50,865 bases of DNA from Clostridia bacterium (lineage in GTDB: Bacteria > Bacillota > Clostridia > Christensenellales > Aristaeellaceae). Location: the NCBI GenBank assembly GCA_017524725.1, contig JAFXUZ010000060.1, forward strand, positions 1-50,865, in the 5' to 3' direction. The translations under genes and the position numbers were made by a program. Below are positions 41,183-50,609 of this stretch, piece after piece. The notes beneath the pieces are model-generated. The model worked only from the letters and a program-made list of their open reading frames with translations, was not told the origin of the DNA and searched no databases. Every line of letters begins with the position of its first letter. Positions within the stretch are counted from its first letter, which is position 1.

Positions 41183-42304
41183 ATGGAAATAGAAAAGCTC
41201 CGCGCCGAGATCGACCGGGTGGACAGCGAACTTATGCCCCTCTTCCTCAGGCGCATGGACCTGTCCGCGGCCATCGCCGGGGAAAAGGCCCGCGCCGGCG
41301 CCGCCATCCGGGACCGGGCCCGGGAAAGGGATATCCTGCGCGCCGCGGCCGAACGCGCCGGCGACAAGGCCGAATACGCCCGGCTTTTGTACAACGCCAT
41401 CCTGGAGTATTCCAGGTCATACCAGCGGGACCTGATCACCCCCGACGACGATTCCGACCTGCCCGAGGAGTGCGAAGAAATGTTCCCCCGGGCCGCGACG
41501 GTGGCCTGCCAGGGGGTGGAGGGGGCCTATTCCCAGTCCGCGGCGGACAGGGCCCTGCCCTTTGCCGACATCACCTTCATGCGCACCTTCGAGGGCGTGT
41601 TCCAGGCGGTGGAGAGCGGCCTGTGCCGCTTCGGCGTGCTGCCCATCGAAAACAGCGCCCACGGGTCGGTCACCCAGGTGTACGACCTGATGAAGAGCCA
41701 CCGGTTCTTCATCGTCCGGTCGGTACGGCTGCACATCAGCCACAGCCTGATGGCCCTGCCGGGGGCGCGCCTTGAGGACATCCGGGCGGTCACCAGCCAC
41801 GAACAGGCCATCGGGCAGTGCAGCCGCTTCATTTCCTCGCTGCCGGACGTCAAAGTGCGCCTCAGCGAAAACACCGCCGTGGCCGCCCGGACCGTGGCCG
41901 AAAGCGGGGACAGGACCCTGGCGGCGATCTCCCAGGAGGAATGCGCCGCGCTCTACGGCCTGAACATCCTGCGCAGGGCCATACAGAACACCGACAACAA
42001 CCACACCCGCTTCATCGTCATCGAAAAGCAGCCCCGGGTCTATCCCGGCGCCAACCGCATATCGATGCAGTTCTCCACCCCCCACACCCCGGGCGCCCTG
42101 GCCGGCGTGATCAGCCGTTTTTCCGCCATGGGGCTGAACCTGACCAAGCTGGAAAGCCGCCCGGTGGAGGGCAGCGATTTCCGCTACATCTTTTACGTGG
42201 ACCTGGAAGCGTCCCTCAGGGACATGGCGGTGAGGCGCATGATCCTGAGCCTCAAAAAGGACCTGCCGCTGTTCACCTTCCTGGGTTCCTATCAGGAGGT
42301 ATGA
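41183..42304 (+). CDS. pheA: bifunctional chorismate mutase/prephenate dehydratase (P-protein)
   Basis: A 373-residue fusion that takes chorismate to phenylpyruvate. An AroQ-type chorismate mutase domain (1-85: LRAEIDRVDSELMPLFLRRM) is followed by prephenate dehydratase (about 104-280: CQGVEGAYSQSAADR, FGVLPIENSAHGSV and the catalytic NHTRF). A C-terminal ACT domain (290-365) has HTPGALAGVISRF and the ESRPVEGSDFRY phenylalanine-binding motif, so feedback inhibition by phenylalanine is expected. It is separated from aroEK by one base after its TGA. Confidence 0.95.
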   Translation: MEIEKLRAEIDRVDSELMPLFLRRMDLSAAIAGEKARAGAAIRDRARERDILRAAAERAGDKAEYARLLYNAILEYSRSYQRDLITPDDDSDLPEECEEMFPRAATVACQGVEGAYSQSAADRALPFADITFMRTFEGVFQAVESGLCRFGVLPIENSAHGSVTQVYDLMKSHRFFIVRSVRLHISHSLMALPGARLEDIRAVTSHEQAIGQCSRFISSLPDVKVRLSENTAVAARTVAESGDRTLAAISQEECAALYGLNILRRAIQNTDNNHTRFIVIEKQPRVYPGANRISMQFSTPHTPGALAGVISRFSAMGLNLTKLESRPVEGSDFRYIFYVDLEASLRDMAVRRMILSLKKDLPLFTFLGSYQEV

Positions 42305-42305
42305 T

Positions 42306-43547
42306 ATGGACGGCCGTTATTACCTGATCGGTCACCCCCTGGGCCACTCCTTTTCCCCCTCCCTCCACCGCCTTTTCGGGAACGACCGCTACAGCCTGAT
42401 GGACCTTGAGGAGGAAGAGGTGGGCCCGTTCCTGGAAAGCCGGGAATTTGACGCCCTGAACGTGACCATTCCCTACAAGCGGAAGGTGATCCCCTACCTT
42501 GCGCAGCTCTCCCCCCGGGCCCGGGCCATCGGGGCGGTGAACACCGTGCGGAAGCGTCCCGACGGCAGCCTGTACGGCGACAACACCGACGCCGCCGGCT
42601 TCCTGGCCCTCGCGGACCGCGCCGGCGTTTCCTTTGCCGGAAGGCATGTGGCGGTCCTCGGCTCCGGCGGCGCCTCCCGCACGGCGGTGTGGGCGGCCAA
42701 AGAGCGGGGGGCCGCGTCGGTCACCGTGGTATCCCGCTCCGGGCCGGTGGATTACGGCGCCCTGTATTCCCTGACGGACACCGAGGTGCTGGTAAACGCC
42801 ACGCCCGTGGGGATGTTCCCCTCCGAGGACGCCATGCCCGCCGACCCCGCCCGTTTCCCGGCGCTGAAGGGCGTCCTGGACCTGGTATACAATCCCCTGC
42901 GCACCCTTTTCGTGCAGGCCGCGCGGAAGTTGGGCGTCCCCGCCGCCGGCGGGCTTTACATGCTGGCGGCCCAGGGCAGCGCCGCCAACGCCGTTTTCAT
43001 GGACCGGGAGGAGGACGCCGGGGAGCTTGAAAGGGTCTTCGCCGCCCTCACCCGGCAGAAGGAGAACCTGGTGCTGTGCGGCATGCCGGGAAGCGGCAAA
43101 AGCACCATCGGAAAAATGCTTGCCGAAAGGCTGTCGATGCCGTATATTGATACCGACGAAAAGATCGCCGAACAGGCGGGGATGTCCATCCCGGAGATCT
43201 TTTCAAAGCGCGGGGAACAGGCCTTCCGGGACATGGAAAGCGCCGTGATCCGGGAAACCGCCAGGCGCCCGGGGCAGGTGATCTCCACCGGCGGCGGCGC
43301 GGTACTGCGTGAGGAAAACCGCCTCAGGATGCGGATGAACGGCCGGGTCTTCCTGATCCGCCGCCCCGTGGACGCCCTGGCGACCGACGGGCGTCCCCTC
43401 AGCCGGGACACGGAAGCGCTCATGGCCATGGAAAAAGCGCGCGCCCCCCTGTACGCCCTGGCCGCGGACTCAGCCGCGGACAACCTGACTACCCCGGACG
43501 ACGCCGTCCGGGCGATCCTGGAGGACCTGAAATGCGTATCCTTGTGA
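42306..43547 (+). CDS. shikimate dehydrogenase-shikimate kinase fusion
   Basis: A 413-residue two-domain enzyme. Residues 1-250 are shikimate dehydrogenase (AroE): LIGHPLGHSFSPSLH binds shikimate, NVTIPYKRKV contains the catalytic lysine, DNTDAAGFL the aspartate, and VLGSGGASRTAVW the NADP loop. From about 255, shikimate kinase (AroK) begins: CGMPGSGKSTIGK is Walker A, IDTDEKI binds Mg and shikimate, RGEQAFRDME and STGGGAV complete the site. The fusion links steps 4 and 5 of the pathway, as in parts of eukaryotic AROM. The join has no stop or frameshift, so it is a real fusion. It overlaps aroQ by 16 bases. Confidence 0.94.
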   Translation: MDGRYYLIGHPLGHSFSPSLHRLFGNDRYSLMDLEEEEVGPFLESREFDALNVTIPYKRKVIPYLAQLSPRARAIGAVNTVRKRPDGSLYGDNTDAAGFLALADRAGVSFAGRHVAVLGSGGASRTAVWAAKERGAASVTVVSRSGPVDYGALYSLTDTEVLVNATPVGMFPSEDAMPADPARFPALKGVLDLVYNPLRTLFVQAARKLGVPAAGGLYMLAAQGSAANAVFMDREEDAGELERVFAALTRQKENLVLCGMPGSGKSTIGKMLAERLSMPYIDTDEKIAEQAGMSIPEIFSKRGEQAFRDMESAVIRETARRPGQVISTGGGAVLREENRLRMRMNGRVFLIRRPVDALATDGRPLSRDTEALMAMEKARAPLYALAADSAADNLTTPDDAVRAILEDLKCVSL

Positions 43548-43975
43548 TCAACGGACCCAACCTGAACATGCTCGGGATCCGCGAACCCGATATCTACGGG
43601 AAGCGGACCTTCCGCGACCTGGAGCAAAGCGTCCGCGCCTGGGCAGGAGAAATCGGCCTGGACGTGGAACTTTACCAGAGCAACCACGAGGGAGACATCG
43701 TGGACCGCATCCAGGCCGCGCTGGGACGCTTCGACGGCATCCTGATCAATCCCGCCGCCTACACCCACACCTCCGTGGCCATCCTGGACGCCCTCAAGGC
43801 CGTCGGGCTGCCCGCCTGCGAGGTGCACCTGAGCGACATCTCGAGCCGGGAGGAGTTCAGGAAGTTTTCCTACGTTTCCCTTTACGCCGGGAAGACCATC
43901 GCCGGAAAGGGCTTTGACGGTTACCGCGAGGGGCTTGTGTGGCTCCGGGACCGGATCGGCGCAGGAGGACCGTGA
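43532..43975 (+). CDS. aroQ: 3-dehydroquinate dehydratase, type II
   Basis: A 147-residue dodecameric enzyme converting 3-dehydroquinate to 3-dehydroshikimate. INGPNLNMLGIREPDIYG opens the family, with the catalytic tyrosine later in that loop. LINPAAYTHTSVAILDAL and the histidine segment HLSDISSREEFRKFSYVS are diagnostic. The Asn of the usual HxSNI is Asp here. It completes the set of enzymes from DAHP to chorismate in this operon. Confidence 0.96.
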   Translation: MRILVINGPNLNMLGIREPDIYGKRTFRDLEQSVRAWAGEIGLDVELYQSNHEGDIVDRIQAALGRFDGILINPAAYTHTSVAILDALKAVGLPACEVHLSDISSREEFRKFSYVSLYAGKTIAGKGFDGYREGLVWLRDRIGAGGP

Positions 43976-44024
43976 AGCGGCGCTTTTTTAAGCCGCGACT
44001 ACTTTGACAGGAGGAAAATATAAA

Positions 44025-45011
<987 letters not shown>

Positions 45012-45030
45012 TCCGGGGATCTTTTCCCAA

Positions 45031-45471
45031 ATGAAGTCCGGGGACAGCCTGGACGTGCTGCTTTCGGTGACCGGCGAGAACCGTTCCCCCGGCGGGGACG
45101 AGCCCGAGACCATCCGGGTGGTCACCCTGGGGACGCTCCGCCGCCTTGACGGGGGCTGGGTATTGGAATATACCGAATCCGATCCCGAGGGGAACGGCTC
45201 CCAGAAGGTGGTCATTACCCTGTCAGGCGGCCGCGCCGTGATGGAACGCACCGGCGATTTTTCCACCACCATGGTATTCGAAAAGGGCAGGCGCTTCGAC
45301 GGGGCCTACCGCACCCCCTGGGGCGACCTGGCCATGGGCATCTACACCGTGCAGGTGAACTTTTCCTTCGGGGCGGACCAGGCCTGGCTGCGCCTGGTGT
45401 ACCAGGTGGACATCCAGGGCAGGTTCACCGCGATGCACGACCTGACCCTGCGCCTCGCGCCCAATGACTGA
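45031..45471 (+). CDS. DUF1934 family protein (YwiB-like)
   Basis: A 146-residue beta-rich protein. The pattern 'GTLRRLDGGWVLEYTESDPEG', 'MERTGDFSTTMVFEKG' and 'YRTPWGDLAMGIYT' fits DUF1934/YwiB, a calycin-like barrel of unknown function in Firmicutes. The start is uncertain: ATG 45031 gives the usual family length, but TTG codons at 44986 and 44995, inside the end of the reductase gene and close to GGGGAGGAGC, could add 12-15 residues. It overlaps the next gene by 8 bases. Confidence 0.8.
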   Translation: MKSGDSLDVLLSVTGENRSPGGDEPETIRVVTLGTLRRLDGGWVLEYTESDPEGNGSQKVVITLSGGRAVMERTGDFSTTMVFEKGRRFDGAYRTPWGDLAMGIYTVQVNFSFGADQAWLRLVYQVDIQGRFTAMHDLTLRLAPND

Positions 45472-45967
45472 CCTGTTGGGCGAATTGAAAAAGGACCTTG
45501 CCTCCCGCCTGCCCCCCGGCGCTCCCGTCCGGTTGTCCCTGAGGAAGGACAGCCTGTTCTTTGCGGACCTGAGGCGCTTTGAGGGCGCCCTGCCGCCGGG
45601 GGAAGGCTGGCGCGCCCGGGAGGAGGGCGGCATATGGTTTTTTACGCCGGAAGCGGAGCTTACGGACAGGCTGTGCCCCGGGGAAGAGGACCCCGAATTC
45701 CCCCCGGGCCCCATGGGGCGCTTTGCGGGCCTCCTTTACCTTTACCGGGAGGAAGGGCCCGCGGACGAAGGCTTTACGCTCCTCCTGCTGCGCGTCCTGG
45801 GCAGGGCGCGCCTTAAGCAGAAGGCCGGCGTCCTTCTGCCGCCCTTAAAAGCGGCCTATGCCCGCGGCCTGGCCGCGAAAAAAAAGATTAGGACCCGGAC
45901 CACCGCCATGATTGCCCTTGAGGCGGCCCGGATCCTGGAAGGGGACCGGCAATGGATATCCTTGTGA
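45464..45967 (+). CDS. protein of unknown function
   Basis: A 167-residue protein I do not recognise. The N-terminal 110 residues alternate strands and Gly/Pro/Glu-rich turns (PEFPPGPMGRFAGLLYLYRE), and the last 55 are helical and basic (AAYARGLAAKKKIRTRTTAM). No signal peptide, membrane segment or catalytic motif is visible. It is wedged between DUF1934 (8-base overlap) and a YhiN-type flavoprotein (16-base overlap), which shows it is truly translated. Codon use matches its neighbours. Confidence 0.75.
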   Translation: MTDLLGELKKDLASRLPPGAPVRLSLRKDSLFFADLRRFEGALPPGEGWRAREEGGIWFFTPEAELTDRLCPGEEDPEFPPGPMGRFAGLLYLYREEGPADEGFTLLLLRVLGRARLKQKAGVLLPPLKAAYARGLAAKKKIRTRTTAMIALEAARILEGDRQWISL

Positions 45968-47154
45968 TCGGCGGCGGCGCCTCCGGACTGGCCGCCGCCA
46001 TTTGCGCGTCCTCCGCCGCCCGGGTGACCGTGCTGGAAAAAGAGGAGCGGCCCGGCAAAAAGATCCTGGCCACCGGCAACGGGCGCTGCAACCTGATGAA
46101 CGACGGGGAACCCAGGTATTTCCACGGCGAAAAATTCGCGCGATCGGTCCTTGGGCCGGACGGGCCCCGGCGGCTGCGCGCCTTTTTCGACGATATCGGG
46201 CTCAACGTGATGTCCCGGGCGGAGGAGGACGGACGGGTGTACCCCGCCACCCACCAGGCCGCCTCGGTGCTGGACGCCCTCAGGGCCACCTGCGCCCGCA
46301 GGGGCGTGCGCATCCTGGCATCCAGCCCCGCCGACATGATCGAAACGCGCGGCGGCGCGTTCCGCGTGCGGGCCGGGGGGCAGTGGCACAGCGCCGACCG
46401 GGTCATCGTATCCTGCGGCTCGCCCGCCGGCACCGGGGAACGAAAAGGATCCTACGGCCTTGTGACCGGCCTGGGGCACGCCATGGTGCCCCTCCTCCCC
46501 GCCCTGTGCCCCCTGGAATGCGACATGCGGTCCCTGGGGGCGCTGAAGGGGCTGCGCATCCCCGCCGTGGCGACGCTGAAGGCGGACGGCGCGCCGGTGG
46601 CCCAGGCCGGGGGCGAGGTGCTGTTCGGCGACCGGGGGGTGAGCGGCATCGCCGTGATGCAGCTTTCCGCCGACGCGGCCGCGCGTGCGGGATCCCATGT
46701 CACCCTGTCCCTGGACCTGTCGCCCCTCCTGGACATCGCCCCGCGGGATCATTTCCGCTTTGCTTACGGCCGTGACGCGTTCCGCGCGCCCGGGGACGCG
46801 CGGGCGCTCCTCTTATCCCGCCTGAAGCGCCTGCCCCGGGAGGACTTGTTCACCGGGCTCCTCCCCCGGGTGCTTGCCGGCGTCATCGACCGGGGGCGCC
46901 CCGGCGCGGAGGAACTGGCCGGGCGGCTGACGGACTTCACCCTTACCGTCACCGGCGTCCGCGCCGACGCGGCCCAGGTGATGCGCGGGGGCATCGATAC
47001 CGCGCTTTTCGATCCCCGCACCATGGAAAGCCGTTTGGTTCCCGGACTGTACTGCACCGGCGAAATGCTGGACGTGGACGGGGACTGCGGCGGATTCAAC
47101 CTGATGTTCGCCTTCCTCAGCGGCATCGCCGCCGGAAGCAGCTGCGTTTCTTGA
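45952..47154 (+). CDS. HI0933/YhiN family FAD-dependent oxidoreductase
   Basis: A 400-residue flavoprotein. The dinucleotide motif LVIGGGASGLAAAICA opens the protein. EERPGKKILATGNGRCNLMN is the family's hallmark FAD loop, and the C-terminal GEMLDVDGDCGGFNLMFAFLSG closes the FAD site. HI0933/YhiN proteins form soluble dimers; their substrate has not been clearly defined. Length is normal (about 400). The start overlaps the unknown gene upstream by 16 bases. Confidence 0.93.
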   Translation: MDILVIGGGASGLAAAICASSAARVTVLEKEERPGKKILATGNGRCNLMNDGEPRYFHGEKFARSVLGPDGPRRLRAFFDDIGLNVMSRAEEDGRVYPATHQAASVLDALRATCARRGVRILASSPADMIETRGGAFRVRAGGQWHSADRVIVSCGSPAGTGERKGSYGLVTGLGHAMVPLLPALCPLECDMRSLGALKGLRIPAVATLKADGAPVAQAGGEVLFGDRGVSGIAVMQLSADAAARAGSHVTLSLDLSPLLDIAPRDHFRFAYGRDAFRAPGDARALLLSRLKRLPREDLFTGLLPRVLAGVIDRGRPGAEELAGRLTDFTLTVTGVRADAAQVMRGGIDTALFDPRTMESRLVPGLYCTGEMLDVDGDCGGFNLMFAFLSGIAAGSSCVS

Positions 47155-47206
47155 TCTTTTTCCGCCTGTATGCTTTCCCCTTTTTTCGATTACTTTGGAG
47201 GCACAT

Positions 47207-47806
47207 ATGGATTACGTTTCCCTCTCCCCCGGCACCCTCCTTTCCCCCGTGCCCGCCGTGCTGGTTTCCTGCGCCGACGAAAACGGGCGCCCCAACGCGC
47301 TCACCGTCGCCTGGGCCGGCACCGTCTGTTCCGACCCGCCGATGGTGTCGGTCTCCATCCGCCCCGGGCGCTATTCCCACGGCCTGATCTCCTCAAGCGG
47401 CGAATTCGTCATCAACCTGTGCTCCGAGGACATGCTGGCGGACGTGGATTACTGCGGCGTCCGCTCCGGCCGGGACGGGGACAAGCTTTCCGCCCGGGGC
47501 ATGGAATGCGTGAGTGTGGAGGGCATGGCCCGGGCCCCGGGCATCGCCGGCGCGCCGATGCACCTGGGCTGCCGTGTGGAAAAGGTGCTCCCCCTGGGCA
47601 GCCACGACCTGTTCATCGCAAGGATCGTATCCCTGCGCGTCCGGGAGGACCTGGTGGACAAAAAGGGCGGCATCCACCTGGAAAAGGCCCGCCTCACGGC
47701 CTACAGCCACGGGGTGTATTACGCCCTGGGAAAGGCCCTGGGCTTCTTCGGGTTTTCCGTCGCCTCCCCCGACGTGCTCAGGCGGCGCATGAAAGCCCTG
47801 AAGTAA
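47207..47806 (+). CDS. flavin reductase-like FMN-binding protein (flavoredoxin type)
   Basis: A 199-residue protein of the flavin reductase/flavoredoxin family. LLSPVPAVLVSCADENGRPN followed by ALTVAWAGTVCSDPPMVSVSI is the FMN-binding beta-barrel signature, and GEFVINLCSEDM is the next strand and helix. Such proteins bind FMN and reduce flavins or carry electrons with NAD(P)H or ferredoxin. The ATG at 47207 follows GGAGG; the TTG at 47195 lies inside that site and is rejected. It is 52 bases after the YhiN-type gene. Confidence 0.9.
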   Translation: MDYVSLSPGTLLSPVPAVLVSCADENGRPNALTVAWAGTVCSDPPMVSVSIRPGRYSHGLISSSGEFVINLCSEDMLADVDYCGVRSGRDGDKLSARGMECVSVEGMARAPGIAGAPMHLGCRVEKVLPLGSHDLFIARIVSLRVREDLVDKKGGIHLEKARLTAYSHGVYYALGKALGFFGFSVASPDVLRRRMKALK

Positions 47807-47820
47807 GGCTTTGCGTTTTT
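47792..47820 (+). terminator. possible terminator overlapping the end of the flavin reductase gene
   Basis: AAAGCC (47792-47797) pairs with GGCTTT (47807-47812), followed by GCG and five T. The stem is only 6 bp and includes the last codons and stop. Confidence 0.4.
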
Positions 47821-47829
47821 CCGTATTCC

Positions 47830-47858
47830 TTGCCTTGCCGTCGGGATTGTGCTATACT
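47830..47858 (+). promoter_or_regulatory. promoter of murA
   Basis: TTGCCT (47830-47835), exactly 17 bases and TATACT (47853-47858), 33 bases before the ATG. Confidence 0.65.
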
Positions 47859-47890
47859 GGTAAATACCACAGGAAAGGAGTGCAGCCCGC

Positions 47891-49153
47891 ATGGATGATT
47901 ACAAGCTTGTGATCCACGGCGAAAACGCGCTGAAGGGCGATACCTATGTATCCGGCGGGAAAAACACGTCGGTCGCCGTGATCCCGGCCGCGCTCCTTTG
48001 CGACGAGCCCTGCGTACTGGAAAACATCCCCGATATCGAGGACGTGCACGTGCTGGTGGAGATCCTCCGCCTGCTGGGCGCCGACATCTCCTTTGACCCG
48101 GCGTCCAAGCGCATGGAGATCGACCCCACCACCGTGACAAAGTGCCAGGTGCCCTATGCCTACACCCAGAAAATGCGCGCGAGCTATTACCTGATCGGCG
48201 CGCTCCTCGGCCATTGCGGCGAGGCGGAGGTGGGCTATCCGGGCGGCTGTTCCATCGGGAACCGCCCCTTCGACCTGCACATCAAGGGCTTCAGGTCCCT
48301 GGGCGCGAACGTGGAGGACCGCTGGCCCACCATCACCGCCACCGGGCCCCTGGAAGGCGCCGGCGTCTTTTTTGACCGGATCACCGTCGGCGGCACCATC
48401 AACGTGATGATGGCCGCGGCCAAGGCCGAGGGCAACACCATCCTGTACAACGCCGCCAGGGAGCCCCACGTGGTGGACCTGGCCAACTTTATCAACTCCA
48501 TGGGCGGCTCGGTCAAGGGCGCCGGCACCGACACCATCCGCATCAAGGGCGTAAAGCGCCTGCACCATTCCACCTACGCGGTCATCCCGGACCAGATCGA
48601 GACCGGCACGCTGATGATCGCCGCCGCGGCCACCCGGGGCGAGGTGACCATCCACGGCTGCATCCCGACCCACATGGAAAGCCTGACCGCAAAGCTGTTG
48701 GAAATGGGCGTGCCCGTCACCGAATCCGACGACGCCATCAGGATCGGCGTCCTGCGCGGGCACCGGGCCGTGAACATCAAGACCCAGGAATACCCCGGGT
48801 TCCCCACCGACCTCCAGCAGCCCATGTCGGCCATGCTCACCATGGCCAAGGGCCGCAGCGTCGTGATCGAATCCATTTTTGAAAACCGCTTCAAACACCT
48901 GCGGGAAATGATGCGCATGGGGGCCCAGGTCACCCTGCTGGACCAGACCGCCATCATCGACGGCGTATCAAAGCTGTACGGTTCCCCCGTCACCGCCACC
49001 GACCTGCGCGCCGGGGCCGCCCTGGTGGTCGCCGGGCTGATGGCCCAGGGCGATACCGAGATCTATGAGCCCGGCTTCATCACCCGGGGCTACGAACGCC
49101 TTGAGGAAAAGCTGCGCTCGCTGGGCGCGGATATCCGCCGGGAAAAGATTTAA
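47891..49153 (+). CDS. murA: UDP-N-acetylglucosamine 1-carboxyvinyltransferase
   Basis: A 420-residue enzyme adding enolpyruvate to UDP-GlcNAc, the first committed step of peptidoglycan synthesis. GDTYVSGGKNTSVAVIPAAL carries the substrate Lys-Asn pair. The catalytic loop YPGGCSIGNRPFDLHIKG has Cys120, the fosfomycin target. GYPGFPTDLQQP-like (EYPGFPTDLQQPMSAM) and RAGAALVVAGL are C-terminal signatures. Firmicutes often have two MurA copies; which one this is cannot be told. GGAAAGGAG precedes the ATG. The DnaJ gene follows after 11 bases. Confidence 0.96.
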   Translation: MDDYKLVIHGENALKGDTYVSGGKNTSVAVIPAALLCDEPCVLENIPDIEDVHVLVEILRLLGADISFDPASKRMEIDPTTVTKCQVPYAYTQKMRASYYLIGALLGHCGEAEVGYPGGCSIGNRPFDLHIKGFRSLGANVEDRWPTITATGPLEGAGVFFDRITVGGTINVMMAAAKAEGNTILYNAAREPHVVDLANFINSMGGSVKGAGTDTIRIKGVKRLHHSTYAVIPDQIETGTLMIAAAATRGEVTIHGCIPTHMESLTAKLLEMGVPVTESDDAIRIGVLRGHRAVNIKTQEYPGFPTDLQQPMSAMLTMAKGRSVVIESIFENRFKHLREMMRMGAQVTLLDQTAIIDGVSKLYGSPVTATDLRAGAALVVAGLMAQGDTEIYEPGFITRGYERLEEKLRSLGADIRREKI

Positions 49154-49164
49154 GGAGCCTAATC

Positions 49165-49686
49165 ATGAACGCCTTCGAAACGCTCGGCCTCACGGAAAAC
49201 GCCCCCGAAGCGGATATCCGTCGGGCTTATCACGCCCTGGTCAAAACCTGCCATCCGGATCTTTTTTCCGATTCGGACGAACAGGCCGCCGCCCAGGAAA
49301 AAATGATCCAGCTGAACCTGGCCTACCGGGAGGCCCTGCAGCGCTGCTCCGGCCGCCCGTCCCCCAGCCATTACGTGGTCCTCAGCCCGGAAAAGGCCAT
49401 GGCCATGGCCCAGACCTATTACGAGCGCAGGCAGTACGACCGGGCGCTGGTGCAATTGAGCCACATCGAAGAAAAAACCGCCCCCTGGTATGCCCTCCAG
49501 GGCAATATCCTGATGGGCATGGGGCAGTATCAAAGCGCGCTGCAGTCCTTTAAGGTGTGCACCCGCATGGACCCGGAAAACAGGGACTACCACGAGGCGA
49601 CCCTCCGGGCCGCCGTCGCCGTCCGCAAACACCAGCAGATCCACTACCGCATCGCCGACTGGGCCAGGGGCCTTTTGAAAAAATGA
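49165..49686 (+). CDS. J-domain protein with TPR-like C-terminus
   Basis: A 173-residue protein. The J domain (1-65) has the HPD tripeptide at 30-32 (KTCHPDLFSDSDEQ), which would stimulate a DnaK-type Hsp70. It lacks the Gly/Phe, zinc-finger and substrate domains of DnaJ. Residues 75-150 form two TPR-like helical pairs (AQTYYERRQYDRALVQLSHI; GQYQSALQSFKVCTRMDPEN) that may bind a client. It is probably a specialised co-chaperone co-transcribed with murA. The terminator follows 20 bases after the stop. Confidence 0.88.
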   Translation: MNAFETLGLTENAPEADIRRAYHALVKTCHPDLFSDSDEQAAAQEKMIQLNLAYREALQRCSGRPSPSHYVVLSPEKAMAMAQTYYERRQYDRALVQLSHIEEKTAPWYALQGNILMGMGQYQSALQSFKVCTRMDPENRDYHEATLRAAVAVRKHQQIHYRIADWARGLLKK

Positions 49687-49706
49687 CCCGTTCCGCGCCT
49701 GCGCGT

Positions 49707-49730
49707 CTCCGCTTTCCGCGGGGCTTTTTT
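49707..49730 (+). terminator. terminator of the murA-DnaJ unit
   Basis: CTCCGC and GCGGGG pair (one G-U) around a TTTCC loop, followed by C and six T. Confidence 0.75.
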
Positions 49731-49850
49731 ATTTTTCCCTTTTTTTGTGTTTTCAGGCGTGAAGCGGGCATTCACCGAGCAAGGGGGTCCCGGATCGAAT
49801 GGGAAAGAGTCCGGGGGGGACTGTTATCGGTGGAGGGCAGGCCGGCAGGC

Positions 49851-50075
49851 CCCGGACGGTGGATGCGAACGTCAGTGAGCAGACGGATGAAGTTCCCCCG
49901 TCATTCCCGCTCGGAACAGCTCAACTGTCTGATAGGTAGACGATCCCGCGTGAATTCCTGATCCGCCGCGTCCGCAATGTGTGGCAGGGGGAACCTCATC
50001 CGGCGGCTGCGCCGCCACCTTCCCCAAACGGGGGAAGGCTTACGAGGTCTTCCTTGCGGCGAGTTTCATGGAGAG
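49851..50075 (+). repeat. long repeat A, copy 1
   Basis: Begins CCCGGACGGTGGATGCGAAC and runs through the two-hairpin core to GAGTTTCATGGAGAG. It aligns with 50610-50836 over its whole length with scattered substitutions, at an offset of 759 bases. A degenerate copy of the AGTCC/GGACT hairpin precedes it (49807-49828), as it does copy 2. Confidence 0.8.
49991..50055 (+). repeat. two-hairpin core, copy 1 (plus)
   Basis: GAACCTCATCC, then stem I GGCGGC-TGC-GCCGCC (50002-50016), then A, then stem II CCTTCCCC/GGGGAAGG (50018-50038), then CTTACGAGGTCTTCC. ACCTC (49993-49997) can also pair with GAGGT (50044-50048), closing the two hairpins into a junction. Confidence 0.8.
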
Positions 50076-50209
50076 AGATGCTGTAACGATTCGCCATTCA
50101 GGAGCAGCATACCGGCGCATGCAGCAGGTGCGGCGCTATTGCCTTCCCCTCAGGGGGCCCGAAGCGCCCGGAAAACAGTCCGGTGGACTGTTTTCAGCGG
50201 AGGGCGGGC
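50039..50209 (+). repeat. long repeat B, copy 1
   Basis: Aligns with 50432-50602 at an offset of 393-394 bases; it shares CTTCCTTG, TTGCCTTCCCCTCAGGGGGC and the GAAAACAGTCC-GGT-GGACTGTTTTC hairpin (50171-50195). The 3' half is nearly identical, the 5' half diverged. Confidence 0.75.
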
Positions 50210-50223
50210 GTCAGCCCGTGATG

Positions 50224-50275
50224 CCTTCCCCGCGGCGGGGAAGGTGGCGGCAAAGCCGCCGGATGAGGTTCCCCC
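50224..50275 (-). repeat. two-hairpin core, copy 2 (minus)
   Basis: Inverted copy. CCTTCCCCG-CGG-CGGGGAAGG (50224-50244) is stem II and GGCGGC-AAA-GCCGCC (50246-50260) is stem I, followed by GGATGAGGTT. It lacks the GAGGT closing arm. Confidence 0.8.
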
Positions 50276-50377
50276 CCAAGCAGCATACCGAGAACGCATG
50301 GAAACAAAAATGCCTCCCCGATCGGATACCGACTTAACAGGACGAGATACGGAGAACGGGGACGACGGGGAACGGAG

Positions 50378-50448
50378 AACCTCATCCGTCATCGCGCTTA
50401 AGGCGCGATGCCACCTTCCCCTGAGGGGAAGGCTTACGGAGTCTTCCT
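50378..50448 (+). repeat. two-hairpin core, copy 3 (plus)
   Basis: GAACCTCATCCGT, stem I CATCGCGC-TTAAG-GCGCGATG (50390-50410), then stem II CCTTCCCC-TGA-GGGGAAGG (50414-50432). Stem I differs in sequence from the other copies on both arms but still pairs perfectly over 8 bp. Confidence 0.85.
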
Positions 50449-50602
50449 TGCCGCGGGTTTCAAAGAGGCAGTGGCTTTGCTATTTCACCATTTAGGCGCA
50501 GCAGTTTAGCGTATGCATCAGGTGCGGCGACATTGCCTTCCCCTCAGGGGGCCCGAAGCGCCCGGAAAACAGTCCGGTGGACTGTTTTCAGCGAAGGGCG
50601 GG
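50432..50602 (+). repeat. long repeat B, copy 2
   Basis: Second copy of the unit at 50039-50209, with the same GAAAACAGTCC/GGACTGTTTTC hairpin at 50565-50589. A third copy begins at about 50797 and is cut by the window end. Confidence 0.75.
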
Positions 50603-50609
50603 CAGCAGC

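Noticed and set aside
43977..43996. Terminator between aroQ and the aldo/keto reductase gene (GCGGC...GCCGC around a T-run).
   Set aside because: The stem is only 5 bp and the T-run lies in the loop and not after it.
49977..50495. A 172-codon open frame in the right-end repeat field.
   Set aside because: It runs through several perfect hairpins, has no ribosome binding site and no protein-like pattern, and other frames are equally open because the DNA is GC-rich.
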